DNA of 64,000 bases from an uncultured Oscillospiraceae bacterium (GCA_910587785.1 CAJUOA010000003.1:32130-96129), one strand, 5' to 3'; shown: positions 48,544-57,916, counted from the stretch's first letter. Notes: a model not told the origin generated them from the sequence alone. A program made the numbers and translations.

Positions 48544-49777
48544 GAAGCTGGTGGACCGCCTGCAAAATGTGGCGTTGGTGGTACTGACCCTCTCCGCCGT
48601 CTTCCTGCTTCTGAGCTTCTTCCACCTCCGGGGGGGCTGGACCGCCCGGTTCCAGACCCTCCTGGCCGTCCGGCCCGCAGCCGGGGGGCAGGAGGAGGCC
48701 TCCGGCGTGGGGGAGCTCCTGGCCGCGCCCCACATCATGGTCACCTCAGACAGCGAGTACGGCCGGTGCGGCAGGCTCTATACCCCCGCCGGGGACGCCC
48801 TGCTGGAGCAGATGCTCCCCCTCTTCGGGGAGGCACTGGGCAGTGCGGACCAGGTGGGCGCGGCGGCGGACCAGACATTGCGCGCGGGCCTGGGCAGGTC
48901 CAGCCTGTACCTGGACCTCACCGTGGAACTGCCCCTGGAGGTGGTGGCGGCGTGGCTGGGGGAGCGCACGGTCTTTGACCGCGCCGTCCGGGCCATGGCC
49001 CTCACCACCGAGGGGCGGGACACGGCGGTGCTCTACCTCTGCGGCGGGGAGGGGGAGATTTTCCGCTATTTCACCGCCCTGCCTGCCTCCGCCGTGGAGG
49101 CGCTGACAGAGTCGGTGTCCCCCAACGGGAGCCTCTTCGCCTATGAGACCAACTACGCCCCCCTCGCGCCCTACACGGTGCTGGTGCGGGAGGCGGAGGG
49201 CCTGCCCCAGGTGCGCTCGGAGCTCCCGGCCACATACTCCTCCTACCGCCTGCTGACGGCCCTGGACTTCAACGCCCACACCAACTCCCGCTACGCCGAG
49301 CCCGGCGGCACGGAGGTGGTCATGGACGGCAGGCGCACCCTGCGCATCGGCCCCGAGGGCACCGTGACCTACGACAGCGGGGAGGAGGACGCCGGCGGGC
49401 GGGGCGGGGCGCTGGAGGCCCTGCGCGCCGCCGGACGCCTGGCCGCGGCCCTCACCGGAGGCGTGGACGCCTCGCCGCTGTACCTGCGCCGCCTGGAGGC
49501 CCGGGAGGACGGATACCTGGTGGGCTTCCAGTACCAGGTGGAGGGGGTGCCGGTGCGCTTCCCCGACGAGGCCGACGCCCTGACCGTCCTGGTCCGGGGA
49601 GCCGGGATCGCGGAGTTCACCTGCCGGTGCCGCACCTACGTGCCGGAGGAGGAGGCGTCCGTCCTCCTGCCCCCCATCATGGCCGCGGCCATCGCCTCCC
49701 TGTACCCGGAGGGGGAGCTCTCCCTGGGCTACGTGGACAGCGGCTCCGGGCGGCTCCACGCGGATTGGCTGGTATAG
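48536..49777 (+). CDS. YycH-like exported regulator of the two-component system
   Basis: 413 residues; the ATG overlaps the kinase stop. One membrane helix near residues 10-27 ([16 protein letters not shown]), then a large extracytoplasmic beta-rich domain. Position and topology match YycH, which tunes WalK from outside the membrane; sequence similarity is only impressionistic. The following genes (creatininase) break the usual yycI-yycJ order. Confidence 0.6.
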   Translation: MSKKLVDRLQNVALVVLTLSAVFLLLSFFHLRGGWTARFQTLLAVRPAAGGQEEASGVGELLAAPHIMVTSDSEYGRCGRLYTPAGDALLEQMLPLFGEALGSADQVGAAADQTLRAGLGRSSLYLDLTVELPLEVVAAWLGERTVFDRAVRAMALTTEGRDTAVLYLCGGEGEIFRYFTALPASAVEALTESVSPNGSLFAYETNYAPLAPYTVLVREAEGLPQVRSELPATYSSYRLLTALDFNAHTNSRYAEPGGTEVVMDGRRTLRIGPEGTVTYDSGEEDAGGRGGALEALRAAGRLAAALTGGVDASPLYLRRLEAREDGYLVGFQYQVEGVPVRFPDEADALTVLVRGAGIAEFTCRCRTYVPEEEASVLLPPIMAAAIASLYPEGELSLGYVDSGSGRLHADWLV

Positions 49778-49822
49778 ACCGGGCAGTGCCCGACACAATA
49801 TAGAGCAAGGAGAAGAAAAACG

Positions 49823-50584
49823 ATGCGTTTGGCAAACATCACCTGGCCTCAGGCGGAGGCCTACTTCAAGGAGCACGACATGGTGCTCATGGGCGTGGGG
49901 AGCATCGAGTGCCACGGCAAGCACATGCCCCTGGGCACGGACACCCTCATCCCCGACCACCTGCTGGAGGACATCGAGAAGCGTACTGATGTGCTCATCT
50001 GTCCCACCCTGCCCTACGGGGCCACGGACACCCTGGCCGACTTCCCGGGGACCATCAACCTGGGCACGGACGTGCTCTACGACGTGATGCGCAGCATCAC
50101 GGACAGCCTCTGGCAGCACGGGGCCCGGAAGTTCGTCATCCTCAACGGCCACGGCGGCAACACCCGCACCCTCCACCGTCTCGGCATGGAGATTCAGAAG
50201 CGGGGCGGGCTCATGGCGGTGCTCAACTGGTGGCTCATGGCCTGGGACATGGACCCGGCCTGGAAGGGGGGCCACGGCGGCGGCGAGGAGACGGCGGCCA
50301 TCATGGGCATCGACCCGGGCCTCATCGACCGGACGTACGTGGAGGAGCCCCTGGTGCTGAAAAACGTCTCCGACGAGCTGGTGGCCACGGGCTTCAGCAG
50401 CGTGGTCTACAAGGGCGTCAGCGTGGACATCCCCCGGGTGACCCCCACGGTGACGGACAACGGCTGGATCGGCCCGGACCACCCCAACACCGCCACCGAG
50501 GCGTGGGGGAAGAAGATGCTCCAGACCAGCGCGGACTATATCGTTGACTTTCTTGGCGCGTTTGACCGTGTCAAGTTAGATTAA
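49823..50584 (+). CDS. creatininase-family amidohydrolase
   Basis: 253 residues; AAGGAG precedes the ATG. Metal ligands are visible in GSIECHGKHMPLGTDTLIPD, NGHGGN and GGHGGGEETAA. The family includes creatinine amidohydrolase and the riboflavin/F420 enzyme ArfB. The substrate here is unknown. It lies 18 nt before an M42 aminopeptidase, so a linked role in peptide or amide breakdown is possible. Confidence 0.88.
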   Translation: MRLANITWPQAEAYFKEHDMVLMGVGSIECHGKHMPLGTDTLIPDHLLEDIEKRTDVLICPTLPYGATDTLADFPGTINLGTDVLYDVMRSITDSLWQHGARKFVILNGHGGNTRTLHRLGMEIQKRGGLMAVLNWWLMAWDMDPAWKGGHGGGEETAAIMGIDPGLIDRTYVEEPLVLKNVSDELVATGFSSVVYKGVSVDIPRVTPTVTDNGWIGPDHPNTATEAWGKKMLQTSADYIVDFLGAFDRVKLD

Positions 50585-50602
50585 AAGGAGGAAAAACCTA
50601 CA

Positions 50603-51679
50603 ATGGACAAGAAAAAGACCTTACAGATGATCGCGGACATCACCAACGCCCCCGGCACCTCGGGCTTCGAGGACGCGGTGGTAGCCACCGCCCGGGGCTA
50701 CGGCGAGCCCTACGCGGACCTCAAGGAGGACAGTCTGCGCAACCTCTACCTCTACCGCAAGGGCAACAGCGGCAACAAGCCCATCGTCCAGCTGGACGGC
50801 CACAGCGACGAGCTGGGCTTCATGGTCCACTACATCAACCCCAACGGCACCATCCACTTCATTCCCCTGGGCGGCTGGGTGCCCAGCAACGTGCCCGCCC
50901 ACAAGGTCCTCATCCAGAACGCCGAAGGCGAGTATATTCCCGGCATCATCGCAAGCAAGCCCCCCCACTTCATGAGCGCCGCCGAGCGCAATCAGGCCCC
51001 GGCCATCAGCGATATGGTCATTGATGTGGGCGCATCCTCCGCCGAGGAGGTCCGCCGGGACTTCAAGATCCGCATCGGTGCGCCGGTGGTGCCGGATGTC
51101 ACCTTCACCTACCAGGAGAAGCACGACCTCATGATGGGCAAGGCCTTTGACTGCCGCCTGGGCTGCTGTGCCATCGTCAGCACCCTGGAGGCCCTCTCCG
51201 GCGAGAAGCTGAACGTGGACGTGGTGGGCGCCATGTCCGTTCAGGAGGAGGTGGGCACCCGGGGTGCCCAGGTGACCGCCAATACCATCAAGCCCCAGGT
51301 GGCCATCGTCTTCGAGGGCTGTCCCGCGGACGACACCTTCTCCAGCCCCGCCGCCACCCAGACCCGCATCAAGGCCGGTCCCTACCTGCGCCACATCGAC
51401 GCCCGGATGATCACCAATCCCCGTTTCCAGCGCTTTGCCCTGGACCTGGGGGAGCAGCTGCGCATCCCCGTCCAGGACGGCGTGCGCACCGGCGGCTCCA
51501 CCAACGGCGCGCCCATCCACCTGAGCAACGGCGGCGTGCCCTGCATCGTCATCGGCCTGCCGGTGCGGTATATCCACACCCACTACGGCATCGCCGCCTA
51601 CGCCGACTACGCCAACGCGGTGAAGCTTGCCGTCGAGGTGATCCACCGGCTGAGCGCCGATGTCATCGGGGGCTTCTAA
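50603..51679 (+). CDS. M42-family aminopeptidase
   Basis: 358 residues; AAAGGAGG precedes the ATG. It has QLDGHSDELGFMV, DCRLGCCAIV, the catalytic pair in SVQEEVGTRGA, and a late THYGIAAYADYAN metal site. M42 enzymes form tetrahedral complexes and cleave short peptides. The stop shares one base with the next start (TAATG). Confidence 0.92.
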   Translation: MDKKKTLQMIADITNAPGTSGFEDAVVATARGYGEPYADLKEDSLRNLYLYRKGNSGNKPIVQLDGHSDELGFMVHYINPNGTIHFIPLGGWVPSNVPAHKVLIQNAEGEYIPGIIASKPPHFMSAAERNQAPAISDMVIDVGASSAEEVRRDFKIRIGAPVVPDVTFTYQEKHDLMMGKAFDCRLGCCAIVSTLEALSGEKLNVDVVGAMSVQEEVGTRGAQVTANTIKPQVAIVFEGCPADDTFSSPAATQTRIKAGPYLRHIDARMITNPRFQRFALDLGEQLRIPVQDGVRTGGSTNGAPIHLSNGGVPCIVIGLPVRYIHTHYGIAAYADYANAVKLAVEVIHRLSADVIGGF

Positions 51680-52473
51680 TGGGGGAGCGCGCCGCGGCAC
51701 GGATCGACCCGGCCCTCTGCACCGGGTGCGGGCAGTGCCTGGAAAACTGCTGTGTCCACGCCATCTGCCGGGGGGAGGACGGCCTCTGCCGGTGCAACGG
51801 GGTGCTCTGCTTCTCCTGCGGGCAGTGCGCGGCCATCTGCCCGGTAGGGGCGGCTTCCCTGCCGGGGCTGGAAGCGCCGGTGGAGTACGCGCCGGAGCGC
51901 TTTGACCTGGACCCGGAGGTGCTCTTGAATGCCATGCGCTTTCGCCGGAGCATCCGCCGCTTCAACGGGGAGAAGCTGACCCGTTCGGAGCTGGAGATCC
52001 TTCTGGACGCCGGGCGCTGCGCCCCCACGGCCTCCAACAGCCAGAGCGTGGCGTTCACCGTGGTGGACGGGGAGTTCGAGGAACTTCGGGTAAAAATCTG
52101 GGAGAGCCTTGCCCGCGCCGCCCGGGAGAGCGGCCGCAAGCTGATGCTCCGCCGCTATGAGCAGTACCTGGAGGCCCCGGAAGCGCCGGATACCCTCTTC
52201 TACGGGGGCAGGCAGATGATCGTGGTCACGTCCCTGGGCCGGGTGGACGGCGGCTTGGCCCTTGCGAACATGGAACTCATGGCCCACGCCATGGGGCTGG
52301 GGGCGCTGTACTGCGGCTTCGCCGCCCACGCCATCGAAAGCGATGAAGAACTCCGTGCCCTCTTCGGCCTCACGGAGAAGCGGAAGATCGACAGCTGCCT
52401 GGTGGTGGGCCGCACGGACCTCAAATTCCGCCGCACCGCCCCCAGGAATCCCGCCCGGGCCCAGTGGCGCTGA
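51679..52473 (+). CDS. ferredoxin-nitroreductase fusion protein
   Basis: 264 residues. The first 60 hold two 4Fe-4S motifs (CTGCGQCLENCC and CFSCGQCAAICPVG). From about residue 88 there is a nitroreductase fold with the FMN-binding RRSIRRF and CAPTASNSQSV. It should reduce flavin substrates with electrons passed from its own clusters. Translationally linked to the M42 gene. Confidence 0.9.
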   Translation: MGERAAARIDPALCTGCGQCLENCCVHAICRGEDGLCRCNGVLCFSCGQCAAICPVGAASLPGLEAPVEYAPERFDLDPEVLLNAMRFRRSIRRFNGEKLTRSELEILLDAGRCAPTASNSQSVAFTVVDGEFEELRVKIWESLARAARESGRKLMLRRYEQYLEAPEAPDTLFYGGRQMIVVTSLGRVDGGLALANMELMAHAMGLGALYCGFAAHAIESDEELRALFGLTEKRKIDSCLVVGRTDLKFRRTAPRNPARAQWR

Positions 52474-52504
52474 GGGATATCGAAACACATCAAGGAGGAC
52501 TGTC

Positions 52505-53044
52505 ATGAAAAATCTGAGCTCTGACCTCTGGAAGCTGGTCATGTGTCTGGCGGAGCTGGCCGTCGGCATCCTGCTCTTTATAAACCCGGTGAGCTTCACC
52601 TCGGGCATCATCATGATCCTGGGCGTGTGCCTGGTGGTGCTGGGGGTGGTCAATATCAGCGGCTACTTCCGGATGGACCCGGTGGAGGCGGCCCTCCAGC
52701 AGAATCTGGCCAAGGGGCTCTGTCAGGGAATGCTGGGATTTTTCTGTGTGTTCCGGTCGAAGTTCTTTATTATGAACTTTCCTGTGCCCAGCATTGTCTA
52801 CGGCATCGCCATCCTGCTCTCCGGCATCTACAAGACCCAGTGGGCGGCGGATATGGCGCGCCTGAAGCGGCAATACTGGTTCGTCCCGGCCATTGGGGCG
52901 GCGGTGTCGGTGCTGGCGGCTGTGGTGGTGCTGCTCAACCCCTTCAGCGAGGCCGGCGCCCTCTGGATGTTCACCGCCATTGCCCTCATTATTCAGGCCA
53001 TGGTGGACCTCAGCTCCACCATCTTCAGCAGACAGGGGAAGTGA
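52505..53044 (+). CDS. DUF308 membrane protein
   Basis: 179 residues; AAGGAGGA precedes the ATG. Six hydrophobic segments, with IGVILGVCLVVLG-like pairs (MILGVCLVVLGVVNISGYF) that match DUF308/HdeD, as for the gene at 28670. The function is unknown. Confidence 0.78.
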   Translation: MKNLSSDLWKLVMCLAELAVGILLFINPVSFTSGIIMILGVCLVVLGVVNISGYFRMDPVEAALQQNLAKGLCQGMLGFFCVFRSKFFIMNFPVPSIVYGIAILLSGIYKTQWAADMARLKRQYWFVPAIGAAVSVLAAVVVLLNPFSEAGALWMFTAIALIIQAMVDLSSTIFSRQGK

Positions 53045-53102
53045 CCGGCATATCCTCCGGTTTTTCCGCATAGACTGTACCAAAATCAAGGGGGGCAGTG
53101 CT

Positions 53103-53321
53103 ATGAAAAAGGGAAATCGGATGAAGGTGTTCCTGCTCCGGCGGCGTTATCTGGTCATCGGACTGGGGCTTCTGCTGGCGGCGGTGATGTTCCTGGCGGT
53201 GAGCCTGCCGGAACTGCTGTCCGCCGGAGAGCCGGAGCCGTCGGAGCCTGTGGTCCAGATGGAGGTGCCCCCGGCGTCGGGGGAGGCCCCCGCGGGGACG
53301 GCGGCTGGAGGACAGCCGTGA
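53103..53321 (+). CDS. small membrane protein with a Pro/Glu-rich tail
   Basis: 72 residues. Basic N-terminus, one hydrophobic helix (about 17-37), then an acidic, proline- and alanine-rich tail outside the membrane. No family was recognised. It lies 58 nt after the DUF308 gene, with a strong terminator right after its stop. Confidence 0.6.
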   Translation: MKKGNRMKVFLLRRRYLVIGLGLLLAAVMFLAVSLPELLSAGEPEPSEPVVQMEVPPASGEAPAGTAAGGQP

Positions 53322-53323
53322 AA

Positions 53324-53369
53324 GCGAAAAGAGCGTCTCTCCTGTACAGGGGAGGGACGCTCTTTTCGC
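53324..53369 (+). terminator. terminator after the small membrane-protein gene
   Basis: GCGAAAAGAGCGTC and GACGCTCTTTTCGC, a perfect 14-bp stem, with a TTTT inside the second arm. Confidence 0.75.
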
Positions 53370-53406
53370 AGTGCCTGAGCGGCGGAGATACACAATAGGA
53401 GGATCA

Positions 53407-54108
53407 ATGATTATGAGAACGAGCGCAGAGCTCAAGCAGTTCCTGTACGGCCAGGGGGCTGGACTGGTGGGCATCGGGAACATGGAAGGGATAGAAAACT
53501 GCCGTTTCCAGACTGGCGTGGCCATAGCGGTCCCGCTGCCCCCAAGAGCCGTCGCCGCCCTGCGGGAGGCCCCGACGCTGGAGTACCTGGACCTGTACCA
53601 CGCATTGAATCAAAAGCTGGATGAGATCGTCCTGGCAGGGGAGCGCTTTTTGCAGAACGCCGGGCACAACGCGCTCGCCCAGACCACGGCCCGGGTGAAG
53701 GCCGACGGGGACAACATCTCCCCTCTTCCACACAAGACCGTGGCCACCCGGGCCGGACTTGGCTGGATCGGAAAGAGCGGCCTGCTTGTGACGCCGCAGT
53801 ACGGCGGGGCCATCCGGCTCTCGTCCCTGCTCACGGACGCAGAGCTGGACTACGACGAGCCGGTGGTACGCTCCCGCTGCGGGACCTGCGGCCTGTGCGT
53901 GGAGCAGTGTCCTGCGGGCGCGCTGCGGGGGGCGCTGTGGGAGGCCGGTATGGAGCGGAAGCAGATCGTGGACGTGGAGGCCTGCCGCAAGAAGCAGGTG
54001 GAGATCATGTCCCGCCGTACCGGCATCGAGACGGACCTGTGCGGGAAGTGCTTTGCGGTCTGTGCATATACCCGGCGGTACTTGAACGGGAGCGGCAGGG
54101 AGGAGTGA
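53407..54108 (+). CDS. QueG-like iron-sulfur protein, short form
   Basis: 233 residues. HKTVATRAGLGWIGKSGLL is the central QueG phrase, followed by CGTCGLCVEQCPAGAL and a second cysteine set (CRKK ... CGKCFAVC). Full QueG proteins have about 380 residues and C-terminal HEAT-like repeats, which are absent. It may be a divergent epoxyqueuosine reductase or a different corrinoid/iron-sulfur enzyme. AGGAGG lies 4 nt before the first ATG and 10 nt before the second (53413), so the exact start is uncertain. Confidence 0.75.
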   Translation: MIMRTSAELKQFLYGQGAGLVGIGNMEGIENCRFQTGVAIAVPLPPRAVAALREAPTLEYLDLYHALNQKLDEIVLAGERFLQNAGHNALAQTTARVKADGDNISPLPHKTVATRAGLGWIGKSGLLVTPQYGGAIRLSSLLTDAELDYDEPVVRSRCGTCGLCVEQCPAGALRGALWEAGMERKQIVDVEACRKKQVEIMSRRTGIETDLCGKCFAVCAYTRRYLNGSGREE

Positions 54109-54122
54109 TCCCTGCCGCTCCC
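54088..54122. terminator. hairpin between convergent genes, overlapping the QueG-like stop
   Basis: GGGAGCGGCAGGGA, 7-nt loop, TCCCTGCCGCTCCC: a perfect 14-bp stem. No T-run on either side. Confidence 0.6.
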
Positions 54123-54141
54123 GCTGTAGGCTGGAGCGTGT

Positions 54142-54837
54142 CTATGTCTCGTTCCGCCTGGACACCCGGCGGTAGACCAGCAGTCCCGCGGCGCTGATGG
54201 CCAGCGTCGCGCCGAAGACGGCGGCAGCAAAGGTGTAGCGCCCCATCCCCAGGGCGCTGCCGCCGATGGTGGAGGTGATGATGGAGGGGATGGGGGCGAT
54301 GGTGCTGATGATGATCCAGCTGCGCAGGGGGAGCTTTGTCAGGCCCACGATATAGCAGAGCACGTCCTTGGGCGTGCCGGGCAGGAAGAAGAGGAAGAAC
54401 ACCCAGAAGGTCAGCTTTTTCTCGTTTTGCAGGAAACGGAGGGACTGGACCTTCTCCAGGGGGAAGAACACCTCCACCGCCCGCACGCCGAAGCGCCGCA
54501 CCAGCAGGAACACCGCCACCCGTCCCACCAGTGCCCCGATAAGGCACAGCAGCGTGCCCTCCAAAGCGCCGAAGGCGTAGCCCGCGGCGATCTCCAGGGG
54601 CTCCCCGGGGATGATGGCCACCACGATCTGGAGCACCACCATGCCCACGAACAGCAGGGGGGCCCGCACGCCCTGGGCGTCCACCCAGGCCTGGAACCGC
54701 TCCGGCTCCCGGACGAACCGGATCAGCGGTCTCCCGGCGAACCAGCACACCAGGGCCGAGAGTACCAGGAACAGGAACACCCCCGTCCCCGCGATCCACT
54801 TTTTCTGCCGGTCCGTCAGGGACCTCTCTCTTCGCAT
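54142..54837 (-). CDS. TVP38/TMEM64 (DedA-superfamily) membrane protein
   Basis: 231 residues from ATG 54837 (GAGGTG upstream). Five to six hydrophobic segments; the family motif region reads IPGEPLEIAAGYAFGALEGTLLCLIGALVG, with a later FFLPGTPKDVLCYIVG. Relatives support membrane lipid handling. The specific role is unknown. Confidence 0.85.
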   Translation of the reverse strand: MRRERSLTDRQKKWIAGTGVFLFLVLSALVCWFAGRPLIRFVREPERFQAWVDAQGVRAPLLFVGMVVLQIVVAIIPGEPLEIAAGYAFGALEGTLLCLIGALVGRVAVFLLVRRFGVRAVEVFFPLEKVQSLRFLQNEKKLTFWVFFLFFLPGTPKDVLCYIVGLTKLPLRSWIIISTIAPIPSIITSTIGGSALGMGRYTFAAAVFGATLAISAAGLLVYRRVSRRNET

Positions 54838-54951
54838 ACGCGCCACCTCGCTTTTGTTCTGCCCTTATTGTACAGGGGTTTGTCTTAAAATAAAAGCGGG
54901 CAAATGTGTAAGATTTGATTAAGAATGGAGGTTTTTTCTGTGCGGGCCGCC

Positions 54952-55737
54952 TCACCCCCGCCGGGAGCGGCCCAGGGTGAAGTCGATGAGCAGGCAGGCC
55001 GCGGCGGACATGATACTGCCCGCGATGTTGGCGGGGTGGGCAGGGAGGTGCAGGATCATGTTGATGACGTATCCCAGGAGCCCGCCCAGGAGGATGCTCC
55101 CCGCCGCCGCGCGCCACAGCCTCAGCCGCCGGAAGAGGCCGTAGACCGCCCACAGATAGGCCACGGAGAGAAAGACGATCCAGTAGATAGAGGCGGGGTA
55201 GCTGTCCCGGATCTGGAGCAGAAAGGGGATGATGGCGAAGGTCAGCACCGCCAGGCACCCGCCCACCGGCCGCTTCTCCAGCCGCAGGAGGGGGTAGCAC
55301 AGCGCCCAGCCGAAGGCCACGCTCTTGAGCGCCAATAGGAGATAGGGGTTCCCCATCAGCGCGTAGAGGATGAGGAGCGGCACCGCCGCCGCGAGGCAGG
55401 AGGCGGTGAGGGCCACGAAGGTCCAGAACCGCCACCCGCTGTTCTTCTTCCGGGCGGTCTCGGCATAGCGGACCGTCTCCAGCACCGCGTCCTGGACCTC
55501 CGGCGGCACGGGGGAGGGCGCTTCGTCCCGCTCCCCGGCCAGGAGCTCCGCCACGGTCACGCCCAGGGCGTCCGCAAGCTCCCGGAGCAGGGTGATGTCC
55601 GGACAGCTCACGCACCGCTCCCACTTGCTGACCGCCTTGTCGGTGATGCCCAGCCGGTCGGCGAGCTGCTGTTGCGTCAGGCCCCGCTCCAGGCGCATAT
55701 CCCGGATGAAGAGGCCGATCCGTTCCTGTTGTTCCAT
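54952..55737 (-). CDS. XRE-family regulator with C-terminal membrane domain
   Basis: 261 residues from ATG 55737 (AAGGAGG upstream). The helix-turn-helix occupies residues 5-60 (IRDMRLERGLTQQQLADRLGITDKAVSKWE). After a linker there are about five to six hydrophobic segments. A membrane-bound regulator is likely, but the signal and targets are unknown. Confidence 0.85.
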   Translation of the reverse strand: MEQQERIGLFIRDMRLERGLTQQQLADRLGITDKAVSKWERCVSCPDITLLRELADALGVTVAELLAGERDEAPSPVPPEVQDAVLETVRYAETARKKNSGWRFWTFVALTASCLAAAVPLLILYALMGNPYLLLALKSVAFGWALCYPLLRLEKRPVGGCLAVLTFAIIPFLLQIRDSYPASIYWIVFLSVAYLWAVYGLFRRLRLWRAAAGSILLGGLLGYVINMILHLPAHPANIAGSIMSAAACLLIDFTLGRSRRG

Positions 55738-55833
55738 AAGGTATGTCCTCCTTCTTGTTGGTAGGACTATTTTGAGGGCAAAAAGAGGGAAAAACAACCG
55801 CCAATTAGTCGATAGAGGGGGTGGACTAATGGT

Positions 55834-56466
55834 TTAGTCCTCCGGCGGAAGCCAATTGGCCCGCTCTGGATGGCGGTCCACGGGGACCCAGTCCCTCCAG
55901 GGGGCAACCCTTCCGCCGTTTTGGGCAGCGGCGCTTGTCACGTCGGCATAGACGCAAAAGAGCGTGATGATATCCAGGTCAGCCCCGCCGCTGTAGAGGA
56001 CCTCCCAGGGCGGGTCGTACTGTCCCCAGGCGGTCTGCCGCCGGTAGAGAGCAATCTGCCGACCGTTTTTGACCAGCGATTCCTTGAAGCCGGTGTGGGC
56101 GCACAGCTCGTAGCAGTCCTGCCCGATGGCAAAGCGGCGGCGCGGCCCCCGCCTGATCACGAACCGCCCATTTTCCAAGACAACAGGCGGCAGCGGGAAG
56201 ATCAGCAGTCCCGCAAGGATGGCCGCACCGAAAACGCCCCGAGGCGCGCCGGGCAGGAGCACCCCCAAAAGCAGTCCCCCAAAGAAGATCCATGTGCGCG
56301 GGTCGAACCCCCGCAGGACGTACTTCTCCCGCCCGTCCCGGAAGGTGACGGCCCGGTATCCGGCGGCAAAGAACCGCCTGCGGTGGTACAGGCCCACCGG
56401 CTCACCGCCGCTGAGATATTGAAAGCCGTCCTTAGTTGGCCTCCTCTGGATGCACAGCGCCGCCAT
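55834..56466 (-). CDS. unknown membrane protein
   Basis: 210 residues from ATG 56466 (GGGAG upstream; a GTG 9 nt earlier is possible). Two hydrophobic segments (about residues 65-95) are followed by a soluble domain (FVIRRGPRRRFAIGQDCYELCAHTG ... YDPPWEVLY). No family was recognised. The start overlaps the trmD end by 35 nt, so it is in the rimM-trmD operon. Confidence 0.55.
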   Translation of the reverse strand: MAALCIQRRPTKDGFQYLSGGEPVGLYHRRRFFAAGYRAVTFRDGREKYVLRGFDPRTWIFFGGLLLGVLLPGAPRGVFGAAILAGLLIFPLPPVVLENGRFVIRRGPRRRFAIGQDCYELCAHTGFKESLVKNGRQIALYRRQTAWGQYDPPWEVLYSGGADLDIITLFCVYADVTSAAAQNGGRVAPWRDWVPVDRHPERANWLPPED

Positions 56467-57229
56467 CGGTCTCACGCTCCCTCTTCAGCTCCTCGTATAC
56501 CTCCGCCAAAAGCTTCCGGTCCTGCTTGGAGCCCTGGAAGTCCGCCTCCCGGAACATATCCGGCCTGCGGCGGAGGGTGCGGAGCATGGACTGCTTCTTC
56601 CGCCACCGGGCCACATTGGCGTGGTGGCCGCTGAGGAGGACCTCCGGCACCCGCCTGCCGTGCCACTCCTCGGGGCGGCTGTAGTGGGGATGCTCCAAAA
56701 GGCCGTTCCAGTGGCTCTCTTCTTCGTAGCAGGCGGCCTCTGGCAGAACGCCCGGCACCATCCGGCACACCGCGTCCGCCACCGCCATGGCTGGAATTTC
56801 CCCGCCGGTGAGGACGAAGTCCCCCATGGAGATCTCCTCGTCCACACACTCCTCCAGGAACCGCTCGTCCACGCCCTCATAGTGGCCGCAGACCAGGATC
56901 AGGTGGTCGTAGTCCGCGAGGAGCTGACGGGCCTTGGCCTGCGAGAAGGTCTCCCCGCAGGGGGACAGGTAGATGGTCCGGCTCTTCTCCGTGCCGAAGT
57001 TCTCTTTAATGTAGGCCCAGCACCGGTAGAGGGGGTCGGCCTGCATCACCGCCCCCCGGCCCCCGCCGTAGGGGTAGTCGTCCACCTGTTTCTGCTTGTT
57101 CATGGTGAAGTCCCGGATTTGATGGGCCTCAATGCGGATATACCCCCGCTCCTGGGCCCGGCCCAGGATGGATTCGTTCATCATGTCCCCCACCGTCTCG
57201 GGGAAGAGCGTCATAATATCAATCCTCAT
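56432..57229 (-). CDS. trmD: tRNA (guanine-N1)-methyltransferase
   Basis: 265 residues from ATG 57229. It has MRIDIMTLFPETV, YPYGGGRGAVMQADPLYR, LVCGHYEGVDERFLE and GDFVLTGGEIPAM, all family signatures. It methylates G37 of tRNAs. Overlaps the rimM end by 11 nt. Confidence 0.95.
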   Translation of the reverse strand: MRIDIMTLFPETVGDMMNESILGRAQERGYIRIEAHQIRDFTMNKQKQVDDYPYGGGRGAVMQADPLYRCWAYIKENFGTEKSRTIYLSPCGETFSQAKARQLLADYDHLILVCGHYEGVDERFLEECVDEEISMGDFVLTGGEIPAMAVADAVCRMVPGVLPEAACYEEESHWNGLLEHPHYSRPEEWHGRRVPEVLLSGHHANVARWRKKQSMLRTLRRRPDMFREADFQGSKQDRKLLAEVYEELKRERETDGGAVHPEEAN

Positions 57230-57725
57230 GACTGCCAAGCCCCTCCATCATGTGGATATCGATGGTCCCTCCAACCAGGTCCACCCCGGCGATAAAGGCG
57301 GGGACGAAGGGGACCAGGTACTCGTCCCTCCCGCCCCGGACGGCGCAGAGCTTGTGGGCCGGGTAGTGGAGGACCTCCTCCACGGTGCCCACGGTATCGC
57401 CGGTGGCGGCGTCCCGGGCGGTGAGGCCGGTGAGCTCCTCGTCGAAGTACTCCCCGCGGGGAAGCGCCACATCCGCCCGGCGGATGGAGACGGCCTTGCC
57501 CTTCAGGGCCAAGGCGGCGTCCATATCATCGATGCCCTTGAGCTTGACCAGCAGGCACCCCTTGTGGATGCGCCGGGCGGCGGGGGCCATGGGTGCACCG
57601 TCCACATAGAGGGCGGGGCAGTCCAGCAGGAGCTCCGGCTCCACGCCCTCCGGCAGGACCTTGACCTCCCCCCGGACGCCGTGGGTGTTCACGATCCGGC
57701 CTGCCCGGATCATTGTCAGTTCCAT
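57219..57725 (-). CDS. rimM: 16S rRNA processing protein RimM
   Basis: 168 residues; AAAGGAG precedes the ATG. The N-terminal barrel has IRAGRIVNTHGVRGEVKV and the C-terminal PRC barrel has YLVPFVPAFIAGVDL. It helps assemble the 30S head near S19. It is first in the rimM-trmD-unknown operon; rpsP is not upstream here. Confidence 0.93.
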   Translation of the reverse strand: MELTMIRAGRIVNTHGVRGEVKVLPEGVEPELLLDCPALYVDGAPMAPAARRIHKGCLLVKLKGIDDMDAALALKGKAVSIRRADVALPRGEYFDEELTGLTARDAATGDTVGTVEEVLHYPAHKLCAVRGGRDEYLVPFVPAFIAGVDLVGGTIDIHMMEGLGSHED

Positions 57726-57859
57726 GTCATGTGTCTCCTTTGCGGTGTGATTTTTCCCATCTTACTATATTTTTTGCAAAAGAGCAATGCGGCGGAGCAT
57801 CTTTTTCTCCCAGTGGAGAGAAAATTTGCCGGAAATCCCATCAAAAGGCGAAAACCGCC

Positions 57860-57888
57860 TTGACAAAACATATTATACAAAATACAAT
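57860..57888 (+). promoter_or_regulatory. promoter for the PadR-family gene
   Basis: TTGACA (57860-57865), 17-nt spacer, TACAAT (57883-57888), 29 nt before the start codon. Confidence 0.8.
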
Positions 57889-57890
57889 AT
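57870..57890 (+). promoter_or_regulatory. palindromic operator overlapping the PadR promoter
   Basis: Arms ATATT-TA and TA-AATAT are arranged as an inverted repeat across the spacer and -10 box. This is the expected place for autoregulation by a PadR dimer. Confidence 0.55.
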
Positions 57891-57916
57891 CAACAAGAGA
57901 TGAAGGAGGTGATACC

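Noticed and set aside
45301..48744. Long minus-strand open frame of over 1100 codons
   Set aside because: It is antisense to the NUDIX, regulator and kinase genes, all of which have clear motifs; its composition is typical of a shadow frame.
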